DNA of 64,000 nt from JANNPJ01 sp965200525 (GCA_965200525.1 OZ241368.1:2480001-2544000); one strand, 5' to 3'. Shown: positions 23,493-31,786, counted from the stretch's first letter. Notes: a model not told the origin generated them from the sequence alone. Numbers and translations: made by a program.

Positions 23493-24557
23493 TCAGAGCG
23501 TGTAGCGGTCGACGCCGAAGCCGTCCTCGTCCACCACGACACCACCAACGGCCTCAACGATCGCTCGCGTCGTCTTCGCTATCAGCGGAACCACTCGGGC
23601 CCGGCTGCTGCGGAACGCCTCGGAGGGGTACCGGCTCTCGCGCTCGGCCGGATCGGTCGGGCTCCAGCGCACCTCGTAGGTGACGAACTCGCCGTGGGCC
23701 CAGGGTTCGCCGGCCATTACCGGCTCGTCGATGTCGGTGAGGTGCACCAGCACCTCCACCATGCCGTCGGCGCCGACGTCCCCGACGATCGAGAACGCAT
23801 CGAGGACGTCGACCTCGCCGATCACGTGCATGTCGACCTTGTCGGCCGAGGTGTGCAGCTCGTACAGCTCCTGCTCGGTCAGCGGATCGTGCGCGATGTC
23901 GTCGCGGACCAGCTCGCCGGTGTAGGCCTCGTCGGGCGGACCGGCCCACTCCCGGCCCTCGATCGCCAGCACCGCCCCGGGCAACTGCCGGATGACGACG
24001 CCGAGCAGGGTGTGCGGCTCCAGCCAGGTGGAGGAGTGCACTACGTAGTCGACCGCGCGCTCCGGGTCGGGCTGTATCAGCTCCAGCGTGCCGGCCACCC
24101 GCACCGCGCCGTCCAGCCGCCGAGCCGCGCTGATCAGCAGCTGCAGGGCCCGGCCCTCGTCGCGCCAAGGCAGGCCGTCGGGGAAGGCGTAGGAGAAACC
24201 GTCGCGGTCGTCGACGCCGGGGATCGGCGGATCCTCGCGCTCGACCGGCGCCTCGAGGCAGTAACAGACCGTCCAGGGCATCGGGACGCCCGCGTCGACG
24301 GCGTCCTCCATCGAGAGCTCGTACGGCCCGCTGATCCGGCTGTGCCGGCCCATCGTGACCTCACCGGTGTTCAGCAGGTCGGAGTTGGGCAGCCGGTCGC
24401 GGAACAGCGCGTCGACCATCTCCAGGTCGGCGGTGGTCGGCACCAGCAGCAGGTGCCGGGTGGCCAGGTCCTGGACGGCGATGCCGTCCTCGACCACCTC
24501 GGCCGCGGCCATCGCGACCGGTTCAGCGCCACGGTTGCGGCGGCGGCGAGCTACCAC
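23493..24557 (-). CDS. Conserved hypothetical protein, 354 residues
   Basis: The GTG at 24557 is preceded by AGGAGGTAACCACCC. The protein is soluble and acidic. A recognisable pattern is PWTVCYCLEAPVEREDPPIP, followed by DRDGFSYAFPDGLPWRDEGR and later YEVRWSPTDPAERESRYPS. No catalytic motif or membrane span is seen. Similar proteins seem to be restricted to actinobacteria in my knowledge, with no assigned role. It lies 46 bp downstream of dcd on the same strand. Confidence 0.8.
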   Translation of the reverse strand: MVARRRRNRGAEPVAMAAAEVVEDGIAVQDLATRHLLLVPTTADLEMVDALFRDRLPNSDLLNTGEVTMGRHSRISGPYELSMEDAVDAGVPMPWTVCYCLEAPVEREDPPIPGVDDRDGFSYAFPDGLPWRDEGRALQLLISAARRLDGAVRVAGTLELIQPDPERAVDYVVHSSTWLEPHTLLGVVIRQLPGAVLAIEGREWAGPPDEAYTGELVRDDIAHDPLTEQELYELHTSADKVDMHVIGEVDVLDAFSIVGDVGADGMVEVLVHLTDIDEPVMAGEPWAHGEFVTYEVRWSPTDPAERESRYPSEAFRSSRARVVPLIAKTTRAIVEAVGGVVVDEDGFGVDRYTL

Positions 24558-24603
24558 GGGTGGTTACCTCCTGGGCCTGGACGCAAACGGCGTGACGTCG
24601 TCC

Positions 24604-25179
24604 TCAGACCATTGTGCGATGGAAGGACAGGTGCGAACGGCTGGCCGTCGGGCCGCGCTGGCCCTGATACCTCGAGCCGTACCGCTCGCTGCCGTAGGCG
24701 TGCTCGGCGGCGCTGGAGAGCCGGAAGAAGCAGAGCTGGCCGATCTTCATGCCGGCCCAGATCTTGATCGGCAGGGTGGCCACGTTGGAGAGCTCCAGCG
24801 TCACGTGGCCGGAGAAACCCGGGTCGATGAAACCGGCCGTGGAGTGGGTCAGCAGGCCCAGCCGGCCCAGGCTCGACTTGCCCTCGAGCCGGGCCGCGAT
24901 GTCGTTCGGCAGCGTGACCACCTCATAGGTGCTGGCCAGCACGAACTCGCCGGGGTGGAGCACGAAGGCCTCGTCCGGCTCGACCTCGACCAGGCGGGTC
25001 AGGTCGGGCTGCTCGGCGGCCGGGTCGATCACCGAGTACTTGTGGTTGTCGAACAGCCGGAAGTACCGATCGATCCGGACGTCGACGCTCGACGGCTGGA
25101 CCATCGCCTCGTCGTAGGGGTCGACGACGACCCGCCCCGACTCGATCTCGGCCCGGATGTCACGGTCACTGAGCAGCAC
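24604..25179 (-). CDS. dcd: dCTP deaminase, 191 residues
   Basis: The dUTPase-like fold of dCTP deaminase is clear: MLLSDRDIRAEIESG, QPSSVDVRID, GKSSLGRLGL (K101, S102, R106) and AGFIDPGFSGHVTLEL with the catalytic E129. It converts dCTP to dUTP; actinobacterial relatives such as the mycobacterial enzyme also hydrolyse dUTP to dUMP, feeding dTMP synthesis. The start is a GTG at 25179 with no Shine-Dalgarno sequence. A GATACC element eight bases upstream may be a -10, so the mRNA could be leaderless. Confidence 0.96.
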   Translation of the reverse strand: MLLSDRDIRAEIESGRVVVDPYDEAMVQPSSVDVRIDRYFRLFDNHKYSVIDPAAEQPDLTRLVEVEPDEAFVLHPGEFVLASTYEVVTLPNDIAARLEGKSSLGRLGLLTHSTAGFIDPGFSGHVTLELSNVATLPIKIWAGMKIGQLCFFRLSSAAEHAYGSERYGSRYQGQRGPTASRSHLSFHRTMV

Positions 25180-25232
25180 GCCGCCACGGTATCGCTCTCC
25201 GCCATACCGGCCGAATGCCGACCGACCTCGGA

Positions 25233-26339
25233 TCAGTCGGTTCGGTCCAAGCCGGCCTGCCGGGCGCCCTCGGCCAGCTCGTCCAGGCCGAAAGCGGCCA
25301 CCGGCCCGAGCGCGCCCAGCCCACGCGGGTCGACGGTGGCGATCCGGTCGGCGGCCCAGGCCAGCATCGCCCCGGTGAAGTCGTAAGGGTTGACGCCCTC
25401 CAGGGTGGCCCGGGCCAGCGCCCGCCCCCGCGCGTCGAACGTCTCGGCGATGACGACGCTCGCCGTCCCCGCCCGGGCCTGCGCGTCCGGCCCTCCCGAC
25501 GAACCCCGAAAGGCCCGATTGAGGACGCCGCCCGCCACCGACCTCAGCGGCGGCAGGCCCATCACCGCCCCACCGGTGCGCGACAGCAGGCTGAGCGCCT
25601 TCGACGCCGGCCCGAACCAGCCGAGGTACACGTCGACGTCCTGAACCAGGGGGTAGGTCTGCGGCAGCGCGAAGTGCTCCGAGCCACCCAGGCTGACGCC
25701 GCCGCGAGACCGGCCGCCGACCTCGAACGTGCGCTGCCGCAGGGCCGAGCGCTCCTCGACCAGGACGCCGCCGCGCCGGGCGAACCCCGGCTCCAGCATC
25801 ACCGCCGCCAGCGAGGCCAGCGTGCCGCCGCTCAGCGCCGACCGGCCGGCCGACCCGGTCACGAAGTAGCCGACCTCGACCCGGGTGGCGCTCGGCCCGG
25901 CGTCACGCAGCGCGAGCGCAGCGGCCAGGTTGCCGGGCAGGTAGTCGTAACCCATCGCCGTCAGCAGGGCCGAACCGGACGCCCGGGCCCGCGGCCCCCA
26001 ACGCTCGAACACATCACGGATGAACGGCGGCTCCCCGGTCGAATCGAGGTAGTGCGCCCCCTTGGACACGGCCGCGGCCAGCGCCGGCTGCCCCCAGCGG
26101 GTGAACGGCCCGACCGTGCTGACCAGGACGTCGCCCAGCTCGACCAGGGCATTCACGGTCTCGGGCCGGTCGACGTCGGCCACCGCGAACTCGAGCCCGC
26201 CCAACTCATCGGCCAGCCGGGCCAGCTTCTCCGGGTCACGGCCGGCCAGCAGCGGTTGCTGACCCCGCTCGACCAGGGCCCGCGCCGTCAGCTCCCCGGT
26301 GTAGCCGGTGGCTCCGAAGAGAACGATGCGAGTGCTCAC
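25233..26339 (-). CDS. Saccharopine dehydrogenase-like NAD(P)-binding reductase, 368 residues
   Basis: The N-terminus has the Rossmann loop FGATGYTGELTARALVERG and AGRDPEKLARLADELGG, followed by STVGPFTRWGQPALAAAVSKG and the HYLDSTGEPPFIRDVFERWG segment. These are marks of the trans-acting enoyl reductase/saccharopine dehydrogenase-like family found in actinobacteria (mycobacterial Rv2953 group). In mycobacteria one member reduces lipid intermediates. No polyketide synthase is in the window, so the substrate is open. Confidence 0.88.
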   Translation of the reverse strand: MSTRIVLFGATGYTGELTARALVERGQQPLLAGRDPEKLARLADELGGLEFAVADVDRPETVNALVELGDVLVSTVGPFTRWGQPALAAAVSKGAHYLDSTGEPPFIRDVFERWGPRARASGSALLTAMGYDYLPGNLAAALALRDAGPSATRVEVGYFVTGSAGRSALSGGTLASLAAVMLEPGFARRGGVLVEERSALRQRTFEVGGRSRGGVSLGGSEHFALPQTYPLVQDVDVYLGWFGPASKALSLLSRTGGAVMGLPPLRSVAGGVLNRAFRGSSGGPDAQARAGTASVVIAETFDARGRALARATLEGVNPYDFTGAMLAWAADRIATVDPRGLGALGPVAAFGLDELAEGARQAGLDRTD

Positions 26340-26458
26340 GCCGGTGACGGTACTGACGGTGACCGGCAGCTACCACTCGACCGGGCCGTTGACCAGGTCA
26401 GCTCCACACGGGCGGGCCGGACTTGGTAGGGTGTTCGAGCTTGGCCTGAGGGCCTCGT

Positions 26459-26529
26459 GCGGGCGTAGTTCAATGGTAGAACATCAGCTTCCCAAGCTGA
26501 CAGTGCGAGTTCGATTCTCGTCGCCCGCT
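26459..26529 (+). tRNA. tRNA-Gly, anticodon CCC
   Basis: The acceptor stem GCGGGCG (26459-26465) pairs with CGCCCGC (26522-26528), with discriminator T at 26529. The anticodon arm is ATCAGC-TTCCCAA-GCTGAC, giving anticodon CCC; the T arm has GTTCGATTC. CCA is not encoded. A terminator follows 10 bp later. Confidence 0.96.
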
Positions 26530-26539
26530 CTCATAATAT

Positions 26540-26573
26540 GAAGGCCCCCTACATGCGGTTGTTGGGGGCCTTC
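26540..26573 (+). terminator. Terminator of tRNA-Gly
   Basis: GAAGGCCCCC (26540-26549) pairs perfectly with GGGGGCCTTC (26564-26573), followed by ACCATTT. Confidence 0.9.
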
Positions 26574-26602
26574 ACCATTTCGATCAGCCGGTAGCTGCTG
26601 CA

Positions 26603-26630
26603 TCGACAGCGCCGTATGCAGAACGTATGC
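26603..26630 (+). promoter_or_regulatory. Sigma-70-type promoter of mazEF, predicted leaderless
   Basis: TCGACA (26603-26608) and TATGCT (26625-26630) are near-consensus -35 and -10 elements with a 16-base spacer. The antitoxin ATG (26638) is eight bases beyond the -10, where transcription should begin, and there is no Shine-Dalgarno sequence. A direct repeat CGTATGC (from 26613 and from 26624) overlaps the -10 and could be the antitoxin operator. Confidence 0.65.
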
Positions 26631-26637
26631 TTGAGTC

Positions 26638-26865
26638 ATGAGCGATTCCACGAGTGTGCGCCTGTCCCAACACACGCGCGATGCGGTCAACAAGCTCGCG
26701 GCCGAGCAGGGCCTTACGGCCGATCGAGCGATCGCAGTCGCTGTCGCGGCCTTTCGCGAAGAGGAATGGCGACGCCAAGCGGAGCGCGAAGTACGGGAGA
26801 TGGCCAACGACCCGGTTGATCGCGCCCTCGTCGCCGACACCATGAGATTTCTGGACGACGAGTGA
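26638..26865 (+). CDS. MazE-type antitoxin, 75 residues
   Basis: The protein begins STSVRLSQHTRDAVNKLAAE, a ribbon-helix-helix DNA-binding pattern, then an acidic, charged C-terminal tail (EEEWRRQAEREVREMANDP) that would wrap the toxin. It overlaps the following MazF-like gene by four bases (GTGA). It should bind and neutralise the toxin and repress the operon. Confidence 0.85.
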   Translation: MSDSTSVRLSQHTRDAVNKLAAEQGLTADRAIAVAVAAFREEEWRRQAEREVREMANDPVDRALVADTMRFLDDE

Positions 26866-27188
26866 GAGGGGCGGTCTACCGGCTGAATCCGGGCAAGACC
26901 CGCGGCCATGAACAGTCTGGTCCTCGGTTTGGCGTTGTCGCCCAATCCACTCGCCTGGAGCACCTCAGCACATGGCTGGTCATCCCCACGACAACGTCAG
27001 AAAGCGGCTGGCACACCAGCCTTCTGCGCCCTCCAGTCGACTGGGGGCGTGGTGAATCGTTCGCGCTCTGCGCGCAGATGAAGGCCCTCGACCCCGAGCA
27101 ACGCCTCGGCGATCACGTCGGATACCTTCCCCTGATTCAGATGCAAGCCGTAGACCACGCGTTGCGATTCTTGCTCGACCTGTCATGA
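26862..27188 (+). CDS. mazF: MazF/PemK-family mRNA interferase toxin, 108 residues
   Basis: RGAVYRLNPGKTRGHEQSGP, then RFGVVAQSTRLEHLSTWLVIPTTT, is the MazF signature: the first strand, the conserved Arg near Q-S-G-P-R, and the Thr/Ser-rich loop. The C-terminus has LCAQMKALDPEQRLGDHVGY, also conserved. MazF enzymes cut single-stranded RNA at short sequences and stop growth. The start is a GTG at 26862. The module sits just behind tRNA-Gly, a common landing place for mobile modules, but no integrase or att repeat is visible. Confidence 0.88.
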   Translation: MRGAVYRLNPGKTRGHEQSGPRFGVVAQSTRLEHLSTWLVIPTTTSESGWHTSLLRPPVDWGRGESFALCAQMKALDPEQRLGDHVGYLPLIQMQAVDHALRFLLDLS

Positions 27189-27226
27189 CTCTCCACGGGA
27201 TGACGCCGGCCCGTCGCTGAGAGTCC

Positions 27227-28327
27227 CTAGAGACCTGTCACTTCCAGGCCGAGCCAGGTGGCCAGGTCGTCGATCTCGGCGCGTACCGCGGCGGTCATGG
27301 TCTTCGTGAAGCGGACGTCTTCGTGGATCGCGTTGACGACGAGCGCACCGGCCTGACGATCGGCGACCGCGTCGAGCTTGCCGACCAGGCGGTCGCCGTG
27401 CAGCACGGGCAGGGCGAAGTAACCCCACCGCCGGTTGTTCTTCGGCTTGTACATCTCGAGGATGTACTCGAAGCCGAACAGCTGCTCGGTGCGGACCCGG
27501 TCGTGGATGAGCCGGTCGAAGGGCGAGAGCAGCGCCGTGCGCCCGGTGAACGGCAGACCGACATAGGCCGGATGAACGCGCCAGGTGCCGGGAGTGCCCT
27601 CGACCACGGCCTCTTCACCGGCCTCGCCGACGTAGGGCGACTCTCCCGGGATTTGCGGGCCGGTGGAACGGGCGATCCCCAGTGCGGCCAGCCGGCGGCG
27701 GTTGCGGTGCCGGACGGCGGTGTCCAGGTCGAGGGTGGCCAGGTTGAGGGTGGCCAGGTCGCCCGGATAGACCCGTTCGGGAAGGTCCCAATACCGCTGG
27801 CCACCCTTGCGCCCTGAAATCGCGACGTCTCCGCGGCGGGCGAGGGCCTCCAGCATCTTCGTGAGGTTGCGGTTGTTGGTCCAGCCGGACGACGGCCACG
27901 GCACGACGCTGGTGTCGGGGATCTCCCGGGACAGAAGCGGGCCCCGTTCCTTCAACACGGCGAGGATGTCGCGGCGGAATGGCTCGTTCGCCTCCAACCA
28001 GGCGGCGACGGAGGCATGCACCGGCCCCTGCTGGACTTCGGCGATCACCGCGGGCAGGTCGCCCGGCGTCCGGATGTAGGCGATGGTCTCCACGAGGGCC
28101 CGGTCGCGCTCAAGAGCCCGGGTCAGGTCGGCTCGGTCGTAGCTCGACCCGAGACGGCTCCACAGCACGAGGTGAGCGCTGGGGGCGATGGCGGCGGTGG
28201 GGTCGATCTGCAAGAACGTGAGGCGATCGACGACGTCGACGATGTCGCTCGGGCGGGGGACGTCCAGCAGTTGCGCGTGGATCGCGATCCGGCGCGCTTC
28301 GTCCTTGGTCAGGCGGTGGGCGACCAT
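27227..28327 (-). CDS. YcaQ/AlkZ-like winged-helix DNA glycosylase family protein, 366 residues
   Basis: Three winged-helix units and a C-terminal beta domain are expected for this family (formerly HTH_42/DUF1006). Visible marks are RLTFLQIDPTAAIAPSAHLVLWSRLG, with the Q-x-D motif (QID) that supplies the catalytic water-activating residues in YcaQ/AlkZ; HPAYVGLPFTGRTALLSPFDRLIHDR; and VLHGDRLVGKLDAVADR. Relatives remove bulky alkyl lesions or unhook interstrand crosslinks. It is a single gene on the minus strand. Confidence 0.86.
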   Translation of the reverse strand: MVAHRLTKDEARRIAIHAQLLDVPRPSDIVDVVDRLTFLQIDPTAAIAPSAHLVLWSRLGSSYDRADLTRALERDRALVETIAYIRTPGDLPAVIAEVQQGPVHASVAAWLEANEPFRRDILAVLKERGPLLSREIPDTSVVPWPSSGWTNNRNLTKMLEALARRGDVAISGRKGGQRYWDLPERVYPGDLATLNLATLDLDTAVRHRNRRRLAALGIARSTGPQIPGESPYVGEAGEEAVVEGTPGTWRVHPAYVGLPFTGRTALLSPFDRLIHDRVRTEQLFGFEYILEMYKPKNNRRWGYFALPVLHGDRLVGKLDAVADRQAGALVVNAIHEDVRFTKTMTAAVRAEIDDLATWLGLEVTGL

Positions 28328-28396
28328 GCCACCGACCCTAGCGCCGCGGCCGTACCAGGGTCGGTCGGCTCGTCGTTTCCGCCGTGATCGCTCCCA

Positions 28397-28927
28397 TCAG
28401 AGTCGTTCGCGAACGACGTCAATGCCGGTGTCGCCCGGGGTTTCGGGCACGCGGTCGACCCGCTCCACCTCGACGAAGCCGGCCTTCGCGGCCACCGCTC
28501 CGGATGCCCCGTTGGCGGCGTCGTGGCAGATGTGCACCCGGTCGATGCCGGGCAGGGCGAGGGCCGTGACGGACAGGGCCTTCACCGCCGCGGTCATGTA
28601 GCCGCGGCCGCTGTACGAACTGCGCAGCCAGTAGCCGATCTCCAGGACGCCGGGGCCCCGGCGCGTCATCAGGCCGATGCCACCGACCAGCTCACCGGTC
28701 GAGGTGAAGATGGCGTAGTTGAAGTCCGTGCCGTTGTCCCACTCGCCCGACGTCCGCTCGATGAATTCTTTGGACGCGGCCGGGGTGTGACCGTCCTTGG
28801 CCCAGGAGAGCCACACCTTGAGCTCCGGCAGCGACTCGACGATGGCGGCACTGGCCTGCTCGGCCCACTGCACCTGCCAGCGCCTCAACACCAGATCGCC
28901 GGCCTCGACCACTTCAGGCGGTTGCAT
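28397..28927 (-). CDS. GNAT-family N-acetyltransferase (RimJ-like), 176 residues
   Basis: GNAT fold: LVLRRWQVQWAEQASAAIVE at the N-terminus, LVGGIGLMTRRGPGVLEIGYWL, and SSYSGRGYMTAAVKALSVTAL as the acetyl-CoA pyrophosphate loop, then IDRVHICHDAANGASGAVAAKAGF shortened in the usual N-x-A/S-x-x-V/A-A-x-K-x-G-F form. It resembles RimJ/RimL acetyltransferases of the N-terminal or small-molecule type. The start is uncertain: ATG 28927 is used here, with a TTG at 28945 possible; neither has an ideal ribosome site. Confidence 0.85.
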   Translation of the reverse strand: MQPPEVVEAGDLVLRRWQVQWAEQASAAIVESLPELKVWLSWAKDGHTPAASKEFIERTSGEWDNGTDFNYAIFTSTGELVGGIGLMTRRGPGVLEIGYWLRSSYSGRGYMTAAVKALSVTALALPGIDRVHICHDAANGASGAVAAKAGFVEVERVDRVPETPGDTGIDVVRERL

Positions 28928-28988
28928 GCCCCTGAGCTTGGCCAACGAGCGGCGCCCGGGGCAAGCTGATTTCGAGGTCCGAGCCGGG

Positions 28989-29727
28989 TCAGACCAGCCG
29001 CTCGCGCTGGTGGGCCGCCACCTGGTCGATGGTGAACGACTGGACCCCGGCCCGGTCGACGCCGAGGCCGGTGAGCAGGCCGGCGCCGTCCTCCAGCTCG
29101 AGCAGCGACAGCAGGATGTGCTCGGTGCCCACGTAGTTCTGGTTCATTCGCAGAGCCTGCCGAAAGGTCAGCTCCAGAACCTTTTTCGCCTGAGTGTTGA
29201 ACGGGACCAGGGCCGGCATCTCGGCCGCCGGCGCGGGCAGCGAACGGACGACGACCACGCGGATTTTCTCCAGCGACACGTTCTGGGCCTGGATCGCCCG
29301 GGCCGCCAGTGACTCCGGATCGTGCAGCAGGCCCAGCACGAGGTGTTCGGGGCCCGATCTCGTTGTTGCTCGCCGCCCGGGCCTCGTTCTGCGCGGTGAC
29401 GACGACGTTGCGGGCTCGATCGGTGAACCGGCCGAAACCCTGGGCCGGGTCGAGATCGTTGGGCTCGCCCGGATCGCGAGGCACGAAACGCTTCTGGGCG
29501 GCCTGCTTGCTCACACCCATGCTGCGGCCGATGTCGGTCCAGGAGGCGCCCGAACGACGGGCCTGATCCACGAAGTGTCCGATCAGGTGATCGGCGATCT
29601 CGCCGAGACTGTCGGCCACGATCACCGCGTCGGAGAGCTGGTCGAGGGCGCCGGGATGGGCCTGCTTGATGCCCTCGATCAAGGTGTCGAGACGAACGGG
29701 GTGGACCAACTTCACGGGTTCGGTCAT
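28989..29727 (-). pseudogene. HTH plus Clp_N protein with a frameshift
   Basis: The N-terminal part (ATG 29727) carries a helix-turn-helix-like region, SWTDIGRSMGVSKQAAQKRF (about residues 60-80), then TDRARNVVVTAQNEARAASN, the start of a Clp N-terminal domain. In this frame the similarity ends at IGP and resumes one base out of frame as EHLVLGLLHDPES. It then runs to the stop at 28989 with the second Clp_N half (NTQAKKVLELTFRQALRMNQ, VGTEHILLSLLELEDGAGLL). The run of four G at 29349-29352 on the + strand (CCCC in the gene) has one base too many. Removing it restores a protein of about 245 residues. A sequencing error, a real mutation or programmed +1 frameshifting cannot be told apart here. 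Upstream is a perfect hairpin operator. Confidence 0.8.
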
Positions 29728-29729
29728 GC

Positions 29730-29775
29730 GTCAACCTTAGGTTGACGATCCGCAGATCGTCAACCTAAGGTTGAC
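29730..29775. promoter_or_regulatory. Perfect 46-bp hairpin made of two 17-bp palindromic operators
   Basis: GTCAACCTTAGGTTGAC (29730-29746) and GTCAACCTAAGGTTGAC (29759-29775) are each palindromic and are inverse copies of each other. Including the flanking GATC words, two 21-base arms surround a 4-base loop, CGCA. It starts three bases above the ATG of the HTH-Clp_N gene and lies just past the 5' side of the stop of the PAP2 gene. Two operators 29 bp apart fit binding of two dimers, perhaps the HTH-Clp_N protein itself. Confidence 0.85.
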
Positions 29776-29791
29776 GTCGAGTCGTACTCAC

Positions 29792-30862
29792 TCAGAGGTG
29801 GATGTGGCGTGACTCCACCGGATCGAACTGGCTCGGGGACAGATCCTCGCTCTCGCCCTCGCGCAGGTCGATGAGCGCCTCGTCCGGATAGACCGTGCTT
29901 CCGTCGGAGGTCACGTCGACCAGGCCGGCCGCGCCGGCCAGGGCGAGCTCCTCGCGGGGGACGATCGCCGACCGGGCCACCCAGCTGTACGAGGCCAGCA
30001 ACCGGGGCAGGACCAGGCAGACGAACAGGGCCAGAGCCGCCCCCACGGCGACGTCGAGCACGTAGTGATTGGCCGTGACGATCACGGTCACCGCGACGAG
30101 AGTCGGGTAGAGCCAACCGATTCGGCGCACCAGGTTGCCACCGGCCCGGCGCCAGGCCCAGGCACACCAGACCGCCCAGCCGACGTGCAGGCTCGGCATG
30201 GCCGCGAACTGATCGGTGAGGTGCTCGAAGCCGGCCGGTGCGCTCGCCCCAGCCCCCCACCAGCCGATGTTCGACCAGGAGCTCATCGTGTCGATCCAGC
30301 CGGAGTTCGGCAGCAGCCGCGGCGGGGCGACCGGCAGGATGATGTAGACCACCAGCCCGATGGCGGACATGGTCATGAGGGCGAACAGGGCCGGACGATA
30401 GGTCTCAGGGTGCCGGCGCCACAGCCAGATCAGCACCAGCGGCGTGATGACGTAGTGCAGCGAGGCGTATTCCATGGTCAGCGGCACGGCGAACAGGCCG
30501 TGGTCGGTGATCCAGTGGTTGAGCTCGAGGGTCCAGCCGAAGCCGAGCCAACTGTCCCACTCGGCCAGCACCCGGCCCCGATGGATGGCCGCGACCACGT
30601 CGTCCCCCGACAACGAGCGGGCCGCCGAATAGGCCAGCCAGGCCCCGACGACCAGGGCGATCTGACCGAGCGCCCCACCTCGCGGGTGGGTGCGACGCTG
30701 CGGGTTCTTCGGGTCGGGCGAACCGGTCTCGCGGCCGATCAGACCCGCACCCCAGCGAACCAGCGCCTTCCAGGTAGCGACCACGACGGAACCCCCAACA
30801 CCGGACGCAGGCTCTCGCGGACGACCACCGGGGGCTACCCAGTGGTGGGCGACTACATGCAT
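29792..30862 (-). CDS. PAP2-superfamily membrane phosphatase (Aur1/Ipt1-like), 356 residues
   Basis: The start is ATG 30862 (MHVVAHHWVAPGG), seven bases after GAAGGA. About six transmembrane helices are visible between residues 60 and 280. The PAP2_3/inositolphosphotransferase pattern is present: AAMPSLHVGWAVW (the SLH motif) and ANHYVLDVAVGAALALF with the catalytic His. Members dephosphorylate or transfer lipid phosphate groups at the outer face of the membrane. The C-terminal 60 residues are an acidic cytoplasmic tail. It is divergent from a TetR gene that probably controls it. Confidence 0.9.
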   Translation of the reverse strand: MHVVAHHWVAPGGRPREPASGVGGSVVVATWKALVRWGAGLIGRETGSPDPKNPQRRTHPRGGALGQIALVVGAWLAYSAARSLSGDDVVAAIHRGRVLAEWDSWLGFGWTLELNHWITDHGLFAVPLTMEYASLHYVITPLVLIWLWRRHPETYRPALFALMTMSAIGLVVYIILPVAPPRLLPNSGWIDTMSSWSNIGWWGAGASAPAGFEHLTDQFAAMPSLHVGWAVWCAWAWRRAGGNLVRRIGWLYPTLVAVTVIVTANHYVLDVAVGAALALFVCLVLPRLLASYSWVARSAIVPREELALAGAAGLVDVTSDGSTVYPDEALIDLREGESEDLSPSQFDPVESRHIHL

Positions 30863-30902
30863 AACGGGTCCTTCAATCTCCGGAGCGCGGTCGAGCCTAC
30901 CG

Positions 30903-30942
30903 ACCGATCGGTTAGAACCGTAGAGAATCCACTTACCGATCG
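30903..30942. promoter_or_regulatory. Probable TetR operator region
   Basis: ACCGATCGGT (30903-30912) is a perfect palindrome and a second half-like ACCGATCG lies at 30935-30942, in the AT-richer space between the divergent PAP2 and TetR genes. Assignment to this TetR is by position. Confidence 0.5.
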
Positions 30943-30970
30943 TCAAGTAGATTTCTGCTACAGTCGCTCC

Positions 30971-31786
30971 GTGAGCGCAAACACGCACGCCACGCCGTCC
31001 ACGTCGTCGGGAGACACCCGTCGGCGCATTCTCGACGTTGCGACCGAGCTCTTCCGTGATCGAGGGTATGCGGGAACCTCCATCCGCGACATCGCAGACG
31101 GCCTCGGGATGACGAAGGCAGCGCTCTACTACCACTTCACCTGTAAAGACGACATGCTCGACGCCCTGGTCACGCCCACCGTCGAGGCGCTGGAGCGGTT
31201 CATCGACGCGGCCGAGGCCGCTCCCGAGACCGACCCGGCCGTACTGATTCGCGGCTTCGTCGAGATCCTGGCCTGCAACGTTCCCACCCTGGCCACCGCC
31301 CTCGGCGACCCGGTGGTGCTGCGCTCCGAGGCCGGCCGGTTCCGGCTGATGGAGAAGCAGGTGCGGCTGGCCCGCCTGCTCGCCGGGCCCGACGCCGACG
31401 AGGGTCAGCTGCTGCGGGCCCGCGCTGCTCTGGGTGCGGTCAAGGCCTCGATGGAGGCCACCGCAGGCCTGTGCATGCGCAGCGGCGACCCGTTCACCGC
31501 CCAGCAGACCGTTCGCCGGCACATCGACACCATCGTGTCGGCGGCCGTCGGCGCCCTGCAGGGCTGTTCCGGTCACGAGGCCGACCAGAGCCGGCTGGGC
31601 CGGTCCCAGGCCGGGCCGGCCGGCGACGGCGGCCCGTGCCCGCGGGTGCTGGCCGAGCAGGCGGTCGCCGAGGCCGAACAGGCCCTGGCCGACCAGAACC
31701 GGGCCGACCTCGACCGAGCCGACCTCAACCGGGCCGACCGCGGTTTGGCCCGGGCGCAGCATTCAGCTTTCACCCGTCCGGGCTAG
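30971..31786 (+). CDS. TetR-family regulator with a repetitive C-terminal tail, 271 residues
   Basis: The start is GTG 30971 (SANTHATPSTSSG). The helix-turn-helix is RRRILDVATELFRDRGYAGT followed by SIRDIADGLGMTKAALYYHF. The ligand domain runs to about residue 200. The last 65 residues are unusual: LAEQAVAEAEQALADQ, then pentapeptide-like repeats N-R-A-D-L, D-R-A-D-L, N-R-A-D-R. TetR proteins are normally 190-220 residues, so the tail is an addition of unknown use. The stop is adjacent to the stop of the convergent aldehyde dehydrogenase gene. Confidence 0.88.
   Translation: MSANTHATPSTSSGDTRRRILDVATELFRDRGYAGTSIRDIADGLGMTKAALYYHFTCKDDMLDALVTPTVEALERFIDAAEAAPETDPAVLIRGFVEILACNVPTLATALGDPVVLRSEAGRFRLMEKQVRLARLLAGPDADEGQLLRARAALGAVKASMEATAGLCMRSGDPFTAQQTVRRHIDTIVSAAVGALQGCSGHEADQSRLGRSQAGPAGDGGPCPRVLAEQAVAEAEQALADQNRADLDRADLNRADRGLARAQHSAFTRPG

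Noticed and set aside
26459..27188. Genomic island inserted in tRNA-Gly
   Set aside because: No integrase and no repeated tRNA 3' end were found within the window; only a toxin-antitoxin pair follows.
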